Below are positions 43,746 to 52,490 of a DNA stretch of 64,000 bases, in pieces. Where the stretch lies: contig JAEYNX010000003.1 in assembly GCA_023412215.1 (NCBI GenBank), positions 354,086 to 418,085 of the forward strand, read 5' to 3'. Position numbers and translations under genes: made by a program. The DNA is from Bacillota bacterium. GTDB lineage: Bacteria > Bacillota > Clostridia > Oscillospirales > Ruminococcaceae. Under the pieces are notes generated by a model. The model did no database searches and was not told where the DNA came from. It saw nothing but the letters and a program-made list of their open reading frames with translations. Numbering within the stretch: the first letter of the stretch is position 1; each line of letters starts with the position of its first letter.

Positions 43746-44645
43746 TTAATCTGCCTTTTTCTCGTCCAGCTTTTCCGCTTTAATCAGCAGTACTGCCGCC
43801 AGTATGATAAACGGCAGCCCGCCGACAATACCGGTAATCGCGGGCCCGATGAGCGGGTTGTAGGGGCCTTTAATCATATAGTTTGGCAGCGCGGCTCCGG
43901 CGTTTACCGCCGAATGTATCATCGCGGCGGGTATCGCACTGTTTAACCGGATGGATATGTACCCTTCTATGATCCCTAGGCTGAGGCAAAACACAACCAT
44001 GGCCAGTATCCCAAGCCAGGGGAACCCAAGGTACTCGGTGCCGTAGTTATGCCCCTGCGCAATGATCGGCGCGTGCCATATACCCCAAACAGCGCCGCTG
44101 ATAATGAGTGCGGTACGGGTTTTAAAGAGCTCGCGCAGTTTGGGCAGCAGGTAGCCTCTCCAGCCCAGCTCCTCCCCCAGTGTCGGTATCAGGTTAATGA
44201 TCGGGCCGAGCAGGATAAACTGTATTAGCGATGCAATAAACATGCTGTTTGCGGAGACTTTGCCCGCGCCGCTGGGATCGATCAATTGGTTGAGTGTGCT
44301 GAATTCGGGGTCAAACGAATGAGGGAATACAAGAAAATAAAACACACTGCTAAATAAAAGTAACGCGGTCGGGCCAAAGAATATCAGCAGGTAGAGTCGT
44401 ATATGCCCTTTTAAGTGCGGGCGAAGGTACATGTTATGAAAGCCTTCTTTGGTTATTACTCTGGTAAGCAGGTTGCCGATAGTCGGCGCGAACATGGCGC
44501 ACGCAAGAATGACAACCACGGTAATGCTCCCGCTTTTTAACCCGAAGAATGGGATGGATAAGAATATCAGCCATGCGATTATACACGTAATGATAACAAA
44601 GAGGATGATCCGTTTTTTGGTGAGTGCTCTCTCGGTACCGGTCAT
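43746..44645 (-). CDS. CPBP family intramembrane metalloprotease
   Basis: 299 residues, about eight membrane helices. The CAAX-protease/bacteriocin-processing (Abi) signature is intact: GEELGWRGYLLPKL (EExxxR) near residue 160, then GIWHAPI and a later His. Family members cleave peptides in the membrane, some giving bacteriocin self-immunity. It follows an XRE-TPR regulator by 19 bases, an arrangement that suggests peptide or cell-density signalling; no bacteriocin gene is visible. Confidence 0.9.
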   Translation of the reverse strand: MTGTERALTKKRIILFVIITCIIAWLIFLSIPFFGLKSGSITVVVILACAMFAPTIGNLLTRVITKEGFHNMYLRPHLKGHIRLYLLIFFGPTALLLFSSVFYFLVFPHSFDPEFSTLNQLIDPSGAGKVSANSMFIASLIQFILLGPIINLIPTLGEELGWRGYLLPKLRELFKTRTALIISGAVWGIWHAPIIAQGHNYGTEYLGFPWLGILAMVVFCLSLGIIEGYISIRLNSAIPAAMIHSAVNAGAALPNYMIKGPYNPLIGPAITGIVGGLPFIILAAVLLIKAEKLDEKKAD

Positions 44646-44664
44646 ATGCCATTCCCTCCATATT

Positions 44665-45774
44665 TTATAGTTGAATGCCCTGTAGCTTCTCGATTATGCT
44701 TTTGTAACGCGGGTTGTCTTTAAGAACCGCGAAGGCAGGAAGCTGGGTGACCATATCCACCATGCTTCGTTGGATGGCCTTTTCATTCCTCGGCAGCCCC
44801 GTACCCAGATCCAGCTCTTCCAGCCAGCTGCCGATGCGGTCAAAAAAGCTATCCCCATGAAGCTTTAACGGGTAGATGTCGCCGACGGCAAGGCTTGTGT
44901 ATCGTTCAAGCATATCGAGCGCCTCGTTTTGCCTGCCCTGCTGCAGGTATCCCTGCGCGGCGCAGAGATACAGCTGTACCAGCAGCGTGGGGTGCAGATG
45001 AGCCATATCAAACGTCTGTGCGACCGCTAACGTTCGGTTTAGTACCTCATCAAATCTTTCCGGCGTGTCGGTGCACAGCATGAGGTAAAGGGGGAAGAAG
45101 TTAAACAGGGTGACAATATCCTGATAGATGCCTACCTGCAGCACCGATTTCGCATCCTCCATGCGTCCCAGCATCTGATAGGCGGAGGCCAGTATCGTCT
45201 CGGGCGGCAGGGCGGGAGTGTTCATCCCCTCCAAGAGCTCCAGCGCGCTGTTCGGGTCGCCCGAAGAGATGCAGCATAAGGCCTCCAGAAACAGCGCCGT
45301 CTTGTTCAGTTGCAGCTCGTCGCTTTCGGTTCGGATACGGTTAAAAAGCTCCTTGAGCTGCACAAACAGGGCTGTCGCCTCTTTCGCGTCCGTTACCAGC
45401 TGAAGATGATTGAAAAGCAGGATGCCCATCTGCAGCAGCAAGGGATAGCAGGAGTAATACTTTTTGATGATCCCTTGGCACTCGCTTAGCACCGCCTGAT
45501 ACGGCTTGGATGTAAAATCGTCCGAGAGGCGAAGGTACAGCTTTTTGATATCCTCTTTGCTCATCTGGGGTTGGTAATCCATCAGGTCGTCTATGCTAAT
45601 GTTGAAGTAGGCCGCCAGCTGCGGCAGCAAGGTAATATCGGGGTAGCTCTGCCCGGTCTCCCACTTGGAGACCGAAGCCTTTGAAACGCCCATATAATAG
45701 GCCAAATCGTCCTGTGTAATGCCTTTTTCCCTGCGCTTGTTAACCAGTACCCGCGCGATGTTAATTTCTCTCAT
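44665..45774 (-). CDS. XRE-type regulator with TPR-like domain
   Basis: 369 residues. An N-terminal XRE helix-turn-helix (about 3-60; GITQDDLAYYMGVSKASVSKWETGQSYPD, longer than 20 residues only as positions 17-45) is followed by a helical repeat domain (80-360) resembling TPRs of Rgg/PlcR-like peptide-sensing regulators. The ATG at 45774 is preferred over the GTG at 45783 (GAGG spacing). It is expressed with the CPBP protease. Binding of a short peptide is family-based inference. Confidence 0.85.
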   Translation of the reverse strand: MREINIARVLVNKRREKGITQDDLAYYMGVSKASVSKWETGQSYPDITLLPQLAAYFNISIDDLMDYQPQMSKEDIKKLYLRLSDDFTSKPYQAVLSECQGIIKKYYSCYPLLLQMGILLFNHLQLVTDAKEATALFVQLKELFNRIRTESDELQLNKTALFLEALCCISSGDPNSALELLEGMNTPALPPETILASAYQMLGRMEDAKSVLQVGIYQDIVTLFNFFPLYLMLCTDTPERFDEVLNRTLAVAQTFDMAHLHPTLLVQLYLCAAQGYLQQGRQNEALDMLERYTSLAVGDIYPLKLHGDSFFDRIGSWLEELDLGTGLPRNEKAIQRSMVDMVTQLPAFAVLKDNPRYKSIIEKLQGIQL

Positions 45775-45796
45775 TCCTGCCACCTCACTTGCCTAT

Positions 45797-45862
45797 ATTA
45801 TAGAGCGGCGTTCTTATCGATACAATGGATTCTTAGTTGATTTTGGTATACAAAATCAACTA
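45797..45862 (-). promoter_or_regulatory. Promoter and 12-bp palindrome of the XRE-CPBP operon
   Basis: Minus strand -35 TTGTAT (45825-45820), 17-base spacer, -10 TATAAT (45802-45797). Just upstream is a perfect 12-bp inverted repeat, TAGTTGATTTTG (45834-45845) / CAAAATCAACTA (45851-45862), an expected activator site for the XRE protein. Confidence 0.75.
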
Positions 45863-45893
45863 TCACGTTACTTTCCGAAATTATACGATAAAA

Positions 45894-45934
45894 AAGCAAC
45901 AGAAACCAACCGGCAGGTATGGTTTCTGTTGCTT
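45894..45934 (-). terminator. Terminator of the aldo/keto reductase gene
   Basis: Perfect 14-bp stem AAGCAACAGAAACC (45894-45907) / complement (45921-45934) with a TTTTTT tail on the minus strand. Confidence 0.9.
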
Positions 45935-45960
45935 CTCATAGAAAATATATGGGTTTTGGC

Positions 45961-46983
45961 TTACAACGGTTTCCCGGCCAAAATCTCCTTATAATCCTGA
46001 TAATTCTTCTTAAGCAGGGCGGGCGTGTCCAGACCATAGGGGCATCTGGCGGAGCACTGGCCGCATTCTATACAGTCCTCCACCTTTTTCATCATCGCTT
46101 GGCCGCTCTCCGAAAGCAGCGTCTCCGTCGGTGAGCGCCTTATCAGCAGCGACGCCCGGGCGCACATGTTGATGACTATTCCCTGCGGGCAGGGGGAGCA
46201 GTAGCCGCAGCCACGGCAGAAATTGCCCTGCAGCTCCCTGCGGTCTGCCTCAATGCAGGCCGTCGTCTCGTCATCCAGTGCGGGTGGGGTATGGATATAG
46301 GAAAGAAATTCATCCAGCTCACGTTCGCGTTGGATGCCCCAGATGGGGATAAGCTGGTCAAATTGGGTCAGCCACGCGCAGGCGGCGGCCGAGTTGGTAA
46401 TCAGCCCTCCGGAGAGCGCCTTCATGGCGATAAAACCCATCCCTTTTTCCTCACAGGCCGTAACCAGCTCCAAATCCTTGTCTATGCTCAGGTAGCTTAG
46501 CGGGAACTGAAGGGTATCGTATAACCCCGATTCTATCGCCTCCCACGCGACATTCAGCCGGTGGTTGGTGATACCGATGAATCGGATTTTGCCCTGCCGT
46601 TTTGCCTCCAGCATAGCGTCATACAGCCCGCTTTCATCGCCCGGTTTAGGGCAGAAGGCGGGGTTGTGGAACTGATAGAGGTCTATATGGTCGGTTTTCA
46701 GCATCCGCAGGCTGGTATTAAGGTCGGACCAAAACGCCTCGGCGGTTTTTGCGGGGGTTTTCGTGGCGAGAACCACCTTGTCCCACATCCCGGCAAAGGT
46801 CTTACCCAGCTTTTCTTCACTGTCGGTATAGCCGCGGGCGGTATCGTAAAAGGTGATGCCTCCGTCATATGCCTTTTTAAGGATATGTACCGCGTCCTTA
46901 ACAGGCACCCTCTGAATCGGCAACGCTCCAAAACCGTTCTGCTCTATCCGCAGCCCAGTGCTCCCAATGGTCATCTGCGCCAT
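45961..46983 (-). CDS. Aldo/keto reductase with C-terminal ferredoxin domain
   Basis: 340 residues. The AKR barrel (1-260) has GFGALPIQRV, the catalytic Tyr segment FYDTARGYTDSEEKLGK and DHIDLYQFHNP. The C terminus (about 265-330) adds CRGCGYCSPCPQG and CIECGQCSARCPYG, a ferredoxin-like iron-sulfur region typical of anaerobe AKRs. Substrate unknown. The ATG at 46983 is used since an earlier ATG at 46992 overlaps AAAGG. Confidence 0.9.
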   Translation of the reverse strand: MAQMTIGSTGLRIEQNGFGALPIQRVPVKDAVHILKKAYDGGITFYDTARGYTDSEEKLGKTFAGMWDKVVLATKTPAKTAEAFWSDLNTSLRMLKTDHIDLYQFHNPAFCPKPGDESGLYDAMLEAKRQGKIRFIGITNHRLNVAWEAIESGLYDTLQFPLSYLSIDKDLELVTACEEKGMGFIAMKALSGGLITNSAAACAWLTQFDQLIPIWGIQRERELDEFLSYIHTPPALDDETTACIEADRRELQGNFCRGCGYCSPCPQGIVINMCARASLLIRRSPTETLLSESGQAMMKKVEDCIECGQCSARCPYGLDTPALLKKNYQDYKEILAGKPL

Positions 46984-47131
46984 GTCGTCCATCCTTTCGT
47001 TTATAAAAATCCGCTTCGCTTCGTTTGATGAGACCGGCGGCAGTCGTAAGCAAGATAAAAACCTTATAGTAAGATATCCTTGCTGCGGCTTAGGTTTAAG
47101 TTAACTATAGCATAAACAGGGCAGAAGTAAA

Positions 47132-47161
47132 AGGACTTAAGCCGCTGGGGGTTTAAGTCCT
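47132..47161 (-). terminator. Terminator of the EamA exporter gene
   Basis: AGGACTTAA (47132-47140) / TTAAGTCCT (47153-47161), then TTTTACTT on the minus strand, 25 bases past the stop at 47186. Confidence 0.8.
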
Positions 47162-47185
47162 GCTTGTGGAATAGTATCTGAGAAC

Positions 47186-48151
47186 TCATAGCCGTAAGCT
47201 CTCTGTATCGGATGGCTTCCTTTTTGCAGTGTGCCCTCCTTTCTCCTCCTGCCCGCCGATCAGCAGCAGGCCGAGGATGATAAGCCCGCCGCCCAGCCAC
47301 TGCTGCCACCCCGCACGCTCACCGAGCAGCGTCACCGAAAGGATGAACGAGGTAAACGGCATCATGCCCGAGAAGGCGGCGGCCGTGTGCGCGCTGCACC
47401 GCTTGATGCCCGAATACCACAGAATAAACGCGAGCGCCGTTACCCCAACGCCGTACCATACCAGTGCCAGCCACTTTTGCATCGAAAGGGCGGCGAGCGC
47501 CGCAGCGGGCTGCTCAAAGAGGGCAGGCACCAGGCAGAGCAGCAGCGCCATGCCCGCCACAAGCGTGGTTTGCACCAGCGGATTGATGGACGCTTCCTTC
47601 GTTGCCCGCAGGGTATTTACGCGCGAGAGGATGTTAAACAGCGACTCGCAGCAGGCGGCACCCAGTACCAACAGGTTGCCCCAAAAGTGTCCCGCCGAAA
47701 AACCGTTTGCGGCAACCAATATCCCTTGCAGCAGCAGTATGCCGAAGACGGTGCTCAGGATGCCAAGCAGGCTGCTTTTACGCACCGGTTCTCTCAGCAC
47801 CGCCCAGGCGAGTATCGCCGTCACGGCAGGCGTGGCGCCCGTGAGGATTCCGGCCTCTCCGGTGCTGGTATGCAGCAGACCCTGCAACAAGAACATACGG
47901 AATAAGAATATACCGATAAGTGCCTGCAAAAACGGCAGCAGCCACTCCTTTGCCGCCATGCGTCGTACTGTCCGCACAAGGTCTTTTGCGCATAGGGGCA
48001 GCAAGAACAGCAATGTAAAACATAAGCTCACAGCGGTGATAGTAAACGTCCCAATACTGCCCGATGCGATCCTTGCCGCGATAACCGAGGTGCCCGCCAG
48101 CGCAAATCCGAAGAAAAAACAGATGCGCCCAATCATTCCGTCACGATTCAT
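47186..48151 (-). CDS. EamA/DMT family exporter
   Basis: 321 residues, ten predicted helices in two EamA repeats (drug/metabolite transporter superfamily), with the typical GATPAVTAILAWAVLREPVRK and LLGERAGWQQWLGGGLIILG repeat ends. The divergent MocR neighbour suggests vitamin B6, an amino acid or a related small molecule as cargo. The ATG at 48151 is preferred over the in-frame GTG at 48157. The hydrophilic tail is short. Confidence 0.9.
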   Translation of the reverse strand: MNRDGMIGRICFFFGFALAGTSVIAARIASGSIGTFTITAVSLCFTLLFLLPLCAKDLVRTVRRMAAKEWLLPFLQALIGIFLFRMFLLQGLLHTSTGEAGILTGATPAVTAILAWAVLREPVRKSSLLGILSTVFGILLLQGILVAANGFSAGHFWGNLLVLGAACCESLFNILSRVNTLRATKEASINPLVQTTLVAGMALLLCLVPALFEQPAAALAALSMQKWLALVWYGVGVTALAFILWYSGIKRCSAHTAAAFSGMMPFTSFILSVTLLGERAGWQQWLGGGLIILGLLLIGGQEEKGGHTAKRKPSDTESLRL

Positions 48152-48168
48152 AGTCACCCTACCATTTC

Positions 48169-48261
48169 CCAGTTGTATAATTTATGCTATAATCATAGCA
48201 GGAAACTGGTCTATTTAAAGCGCCAGTTTGATGGAATTTTGTCAGTCCAGTTGCGCTGGAC
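48169..48261. promoter_or_regulatory. Shared control region with repeated CCAGTT boxes
   Basis: CCAGTT occurs at 48169-48174, 48223-48228 and 48247-48252, and inverted (AACTGG) at 48204-48209. The last is part of GTCCAG/CTGGAC (48245-48261). TATAAT hexamers lie at 48176-48181 and 48188-48193. MocR regulators bind such direct and inverted repeats between divergent genes. Confidence 0.65.
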
Positions 48262-48286
48262 CTAACTAGCCATATATGGAGGGCTT

Positions 48287-49708
48287 ATGTGTGATATAGA
48301 GTTAGCAGAAAGCGAACTGCCCCTGAAACGTCGGCTGTACCAAACCCTGCGGGACCGCATAACCTCAGGGCGAATTCCGGCGGGGGAGGCGCTGCCCTCC
48401 ACGCGGGAGCTGGCCAAGCAGCTCGCCGTTTCGCGCAATACCGTGTGCGAAGCGTATGAGATGCTGCTTGCCGAGGGCTATGTCGTCAGTCGCCGGGGCG
48501 CACCCACCCGTGTGGCGGAGGGGCTGGTTCTTGAAAGATCGCATGCCGAGATGCCAAAGCCCCAGCCGGTGGCGCACACTGCGCCCGTTGTCGCCGACCT
48601 GCACACCGGCCAGCCCGACCTTCGGCTGTTCCCCGCCTTCCAGTGGGGTATGGCGATGCGCAGGGCCTGCGAGGGTCTGACGCTTTCACAGCTTGGCTAC
48701 ACCGGCCCGCAGGGGCTGCCGCAGCTGCGGGAGGAGATCTCGGCATGGCTGTTTCGCAGTAAGGGGATGCTTGCCCCGCCCGAGGATATCTTCGTCACGG
48801 CGGGAGCCACCCATGCCCTGCATATCATCGCGCAGCTGCTCGGAGAGGGCGGCAGGGGCCTGATGGTGGAGGACCCCTGCCACACGGGGATGCTGCGCAC
48901 ACTGCAGAGTAAGGGTGTGCCTGTTTACCCTGTCGCGGCGGATGAGCAGGGGCTGCAAACCGAGCTGCTCAGCGGGCAAAACGCCGCGGCGGTATACGTC
49001 ACCCCGTCACATCAGTTTCCGCTCGGCGGTATTCTGCCCGCGGCAAGGCGGGCCGCCCTCATCCGCTTTGCGCGGGAGCACGGCCTGTATATCGTGGAGG
49101 ACGACTACGACAGCGAATTCCGTTACAGCGGCGAGCCGGTGGCGCCGCTCTTTAGCGCCGACCCGCAGCGCGTGCTCTATACGGGCACCTTCAGCAAGGT
49201 GTTGTTCCCCGCGCTTCGCATCGGCTACGCGGTGGTGCCAAGGGCACTGCAGGCCCGTTTTAGCCAGCTGCGCACCCAGACCGACGTGCAAAACCCCGTG
49301 GCGGAGCAGGCCGCCCTCGCCGATTTTCTGCACGCCCGCAGGCTGGATAAGCACGTGCGGCAGATGCGCAAGGTATACGGTGAGCGGCGGCAGGTGCTGC
49401 TCAACGCGCTGCGTGAGCACTTCGGCGACGGCTGGCGCACCTGGGGGGACGCGGCGGGGCTGCACCTTGCGCTGCAGTTTGAGCGGCTGCGCTTTGACGC
49501 CTCCTTTGTTTTGTGCTGCAGGCAGAGCGGCATAAGGCTGGCGACGGTGGAACAGCACAGCATCGTCAAGGGCAGGCACACCGACAAGCTGCTAATCGGC
49601 TACGGGCACCTTACCCCCGATGAGATACGCCGCGCGGTTGCGGTGCTGGCGGAGTTTATACAAAGGGAGCTTAAAAGGGAAGACGGCTGCGTAAAACGCG
49701 GCGAATGA
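48287..49708 (+). CDS. MocR family regulator (GntR HTH fused to aminotransferase fold)
   Basis: 473 residues. A GntR winged helix (1-75; SGRIPAGEALPSTRELAKQL) joined to an aminotransferase class I domain (100-460) with PLP Lys in YTGTFSKVLFPALRIGY (near 305) and EDDYDSEFRY. MocR proteins such as PdxR and GabR use PLP to sense vitamin B6 or GABA. The regulated gene is probably the divergent EamA exporter. GGAGGG precedes the ATG. The GABA genes 5 kb away make GabR-like sensing worth considering, but the EamA neighbour is the more direct target. Confidence 0.92.
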   Translation: MCDIELAESELPLKRRLYQTLRDRITSGRIPAGEALPSTRELAKQLAVSRNTVCEAYEMLLAEGYVVSRRGAPTRVAEGLVLERSHAEMPKPQPVAHTAPVVADLHTGQPDLRLFPAFQWGMAMRRACEGLTLSQLGYTGPQGLPQLREEISAWLFRSKGMLAPPEDIFVTAGATHALHIIAQLLGEGGRGLMVEDPCHTGMLRTLQSKGVPVYPVAADEQGLQTELLSGQNAAAVYVTPSHQFPLGGILPAARRAALIRFAREHGLYIVEDDYDSEFRYSGEPVAPLFSADPQRVLYTGTFSKVLFPALRIGYAVVPRALQARFSQLRTQTDVQNPVAEQAALADFLHARRLDKHVRQMRKVYGERRQVLLNALREHFGDGWRTWGDAAGLHLALQFERLRFDASFVLCCRQSGIRLATVEQHSIVKGRHTDKLLIGYGHLTPDEIRRAVAVLAEFIQRELKREDGCVKRGE

Positions 49709-49731
49709 TCCTGCATACAACTACAACAAAT

Positions 49732-49772
49732 AACAGGCCACCTTCGGCTTTCAATACCGAAGGCGGCCTGTT
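49732..49772. terminator. Bidirectional terminator, MocR / PatB genes
   Basis: AACAGGCC-CCTTCGG (49732-49747, one unpaired A) pairs with CCGAAGG-GGCCTGTT (49757-49772) between the convergent stops at 49708 and 49893. Confidence 0.85.
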
Positions 49773-49892
49773 GTGTATGTAAGGTATAGGATAACCGAAG
49801 GAGACAGCCCCCAAGAATTCGCGATGGCACACAGGGATTTCACTGTGTGGGGAAAAGTAATGGGCAGGGTAGGGATAGTACAAAGGGGCCTG

Positions 49893-51071
49893 CTAAACCG
49901 TTTCGTTAACGGCCTGCTCCAGTTGGGTGAGCGCCTGCTCGAGGGTTTTGCGCGGGCAGGCGATGTTGATGCGCTCAAAGCCGCTGCCGCCCTCACCAAA
50001 CATGGTACCCGCGTCCAGCCACAGGCGCGCCTTGTTTACCACAAAGTTCTCCAGCTGCCCGTCGCTGAGGTTCAGCCCGCTGCAATCCAGCCACACAAGG
50101 TAGGTGCCCTGCGGTTCCACAAGCTTGATCTGCGGCAGGCGCTGCGCCAAAAACGCCCTTACGAAGCTCAGGTTCTCGTGAAGATACAGCTTCAGCGCCT
50201 CCAGCCATTCGCCGCCTTCGGCGTAAGCCGCCCGGCAGGCGGTAATGCCCATCACATTAAGCTGGCTGTAGCCGCTTCTTACAAGCTCCTGCTTAAAGCG
50301 CTGCCGCAGGCTTTTGTTCGCGATAAAGATATTCGAAATCTGCAGCCCCGCGAGGTTGAAGGTTTTAGTGGGGGCCGTGCAGGTGATGGTGTGCTCGGCG
50401 AACTCGGGTTTGAGGGCGGCGAACACATGGTGCGTATGGCCGGGGTAGGTAAAATCGGCGTGAATCTCATCCGAGATGACGGTGACCCCGTGCTTTAGGC
50501 AGATATCGCCCATACGGGTAAGCTCCTCCCTTGTCCACACCCGCCCCACAGGGTTGTGCGGGCTGCACAGGATAAACAGCTTGACCCTGTTTTGAATGAT
50601 TTTCTCTTCAAAATCCGCGTAATCGACGGCATACTCCCCCTGCGCGAATACCAGCCGGTTTACCACCAGCTTGCGGCCGTTTTTCGTCACTGCCTCCGAG
50701 AACGGGTAGTAAACCGGCTGCTGGATGAGCACCGCGTCCCCCTCCTGCGTCAATGCGCGGATGGCGGTGCAGATGGCGTACACCACCCCGGGGGTTTTCA
50801 CCAGCCATTCGGGGTGGATATCCCACCCAAAAGAGCGTGAGAACCAGCGCTTTAGCACCTCGAAATAATCTTGCCGCGCCTCGGAATAGCCGAAGATGCC
50901 GTGGCGGCTTTTCTCCACCAGCGCGTCAATCACGGCGGTGGGGGCCTGAAAATCCATATCCGCCACCCAGAGCGGCAAAACGCCCTTCGGCTTGCCACGC
51001 TCCGCCCAGAAGTCGTATTTGATGGAATCGGTGTTTGTTCTGTCGATGAGCTCGTCGAAATTATAGTTCAC
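49893..51071 (-). CDS. patB: PatB/MalY-type cystathionine beta-lyase
   Basis: 392 residues, fold type I PLP enzyme of the PatB/MalY C-S lyase group. It starts YNFDELIDRTNTDSIKYD, has WVADMDFQAP, SPHNPVGRVW, ISDEIHADF and the PLP Lys in TAPTKTFNLAGLQ. The reaction is probably cystathionine to homocysteine, pyruvate and ammonia. The adjacent transsulfuration enzyme (3-base gap) supports a methionine pathway role. Confidence 0.92.
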   Translation of the reverse strand: MNYNFDELIDRTNTDSIKYDFWAERGKPKGVLPLWVADMDFQAPTAVIDALVEKSRHGIFGYSEARQDYFEVLKRWFSRSFGWDIHPEWLVKTPGVVYAICTAIRALTQEGDAVLIQQPVYYPFSEAVTKNGRKLVVNRLVFAQGEYAVDYADFEEKIIQNRVKLFILCSPHNPVGRVWTREELTRMGDICLKHGVTVISDEIHADFTYPGHTHHVFAALKPEFAEHTITCTAPTKTFNLAGLQISNIFIANKSLRQRFKQELVRSGYSQLNVMGITACRAAYAEGGEWLEALKLYLHENLSFVRAFLAQRLPQIKLVEPQGTYLVWLDCSGLNLSDGQLENFVVNKARLWLDAGTMFGEGGSGFERINIACPRKTLEQALTQLEQAVNETV

Positions 51072-51074
51072 GTT

Positions 51075-52211
51075 TTAGTCCTCCAGTGCCTGCCTAAGGT
51101 CGGCAATCAAATCGTCGGCGGACTCCAGCCCGGCCGACAGGCGGATAAGCCGCTCGTTAATGCCCTTGGCCTCGCGCACCTCCTTGGGTACGTCGGCGTG
51201 GGTCTGCATCATGGGGTAGGTGATCAGCGTTTCGGAACCGCCGAGGCTCTCGGCATACTGTATCAGTTTCACACGCTCGAGCAGCCTTTTGGCCGTTTGC
51301 TCGCTGTCGGTCTCGAACGAGATCATCGCGCCGAAGCCAGTGGCCTGCCGTTTAGAAACCTCATAACTCGGGTGGCTGGGCAGCCCCACATAGTGCACGG
51401 CCTTTACCTTTGGCTGTGTGCTCAGCCAGTTAGATAGTAAAATGGCGTTTTCCTGCTGCTGGCGCATCCGTACGGCAAGGGTTTTGATGCCGCGTATGAG
51501 CAGCCAGCTGTCAAACGGCGACAGGCAGGCGCCGATGGTTTTGTAGATAAAGCGCAGGCGCTGTGAAAGCAGCGTATCCCCAACCACCAAAAAGCCCGCG
51601 AGAGTATCGTTGTGCCCGCCAAGGTATTTGGTGCCGCTGTGGGTGACAATATCGGCGCCGAGTGGGAGCGGGCGCTGAAAGTAGGGGGTTAAGAAGGTGT
51701 TGTCTACAATCAGCAGCAGGCCGTGCTCCTTCGTAAGGCGCGATACCGCCGCGATATCCGTTACCTGCATCATGGGGTTGGTAGGCGTCTCAATGAAAAC
51801 GGCCTTGGTCTCCTTGCGGATGAGCGGTTCTATAAGCGAGAGATCGGAGGTATCCACAAAGTCGAAGGTGACGCCGTTTTTCATCGAGACGGTATAAAAC
51901 AGGCGGTGAGAGCCGCCGTATAGGTCGTCGGAGGCAATGATGTGGTCGCCGGGCGAGAACAGTTCCATCACCGCGGAGATTGCGGCCATGCCGGTAGAAA
52001 AGGCCATGGCATCCACGCCGCCCTCCAGCAGGGCAACCGTTTTTTCAAGGTGTTCCCGCGTGGGGTTTTGCATTCGCGAATAGTCAAACCCCGTGCTCTG
52101 CCCGACGCCGGGGTGGGCAAAGGTGGCGGTTTGAAATATCGGTATGCTTACGGCACCCGTACAGTCGTAACAATCATCGCTCCCGTGAACACAGGCCGTT
52201 GTAAAATCCAT
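51075..52211 (-). CDS. Cystathionine gamma-synthase/lyase family enzyme (MetI-like)
   Basis: 378 residues from the ATG at 52211 (GGAG upstream); a longer frame to 52259 has no site. PLP marks: TGMAAISAVMELFSPGD, YGGSHRLF, and Lys in THSGTKYLGGHND. The group includes gamma-synthase (MetB/MetI), gamma-lyase and O-acetylhomoserine sulfhydrylase, which cannot be separated by eye. The MetI-MetC-like pairing with PatB favours synthesis of cystathionine from O-acylhomoserine and cysteine. Confidence 0.88.
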   Translation of the reverse strand: MDFTTACVHGSDDCYDCTGAVSIPIFQTATFAHPGVGQSTGFDYSRMQNPTREHLEKTVALLEGGVDAMAFSTGMAAISAVMELFSPGDHIIASDDLYGGSHRLFYTVSMKNGVTFDFVDTSDLSLIEPLIRKETKAVFIETPTNPMMQVTDIAAVSRLTKEHGLLLIVDNTFLTPYFQRPLPLGADIVTHSGTKYLGGHNDTLAGFLVVGDTLLSQRLRFIYKTIGACLSPFDSWLLIRGIKTLAVRMRQQQENAILLSNWLSTQPKVKAVHYVGLPSHPSYEVSKRQATGFGAMISFETDSEQTAKRLLERVKLIQYAESLGGSETLITYPMMQTHADVPKEVREAKGINERLIRLSAGLESADDLIADLRQALED

Positions 52212-52282
52212 AGTACTGTCTCCAATCCCATATAGTGCAAAAATGCTGATCCAGACCATTGTTTTAATAATATATGTATTTA

Positions 52283-52311
52283 ATGATATTTAAATCCTCA
52301 GGCCTTGTCAA
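52283..52311 (-). promoter_or_regulatory. Promoter of the transsulfuration operon
   Basis: Minus strand: -35 TTGACA (52311-52306), 17-base spacer, -10 TATCAT (52288-52283). The 279-base intergenic region (52212-52490) is very AT-rich; I see no T-box or SAM riboswitch in it. Confidence 0.7.
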
Positions 52312-52490
52312 TAGTATATTAACCCTATAGATATAATATATTTACTAATTTAATGTGGTAATGCTCTAATGTATGCATTTCTTTAGATTGACGTACCGGA
52401 AAGCAAAATAGTATAATTTAAAATAGAATATAAAGAACTAACATATGGGGATAAATCGATGAAGGTCCTTAAATGTAAAGGGGATATTTT

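Noticed and set aside
52212..52490. T-box or SAM riboswitch upstream of the transsulfuration pair
   Set aside because: No T-box sequence, specifier stem or SAM core is visible; the region is AT-rich with only a normal promoter.
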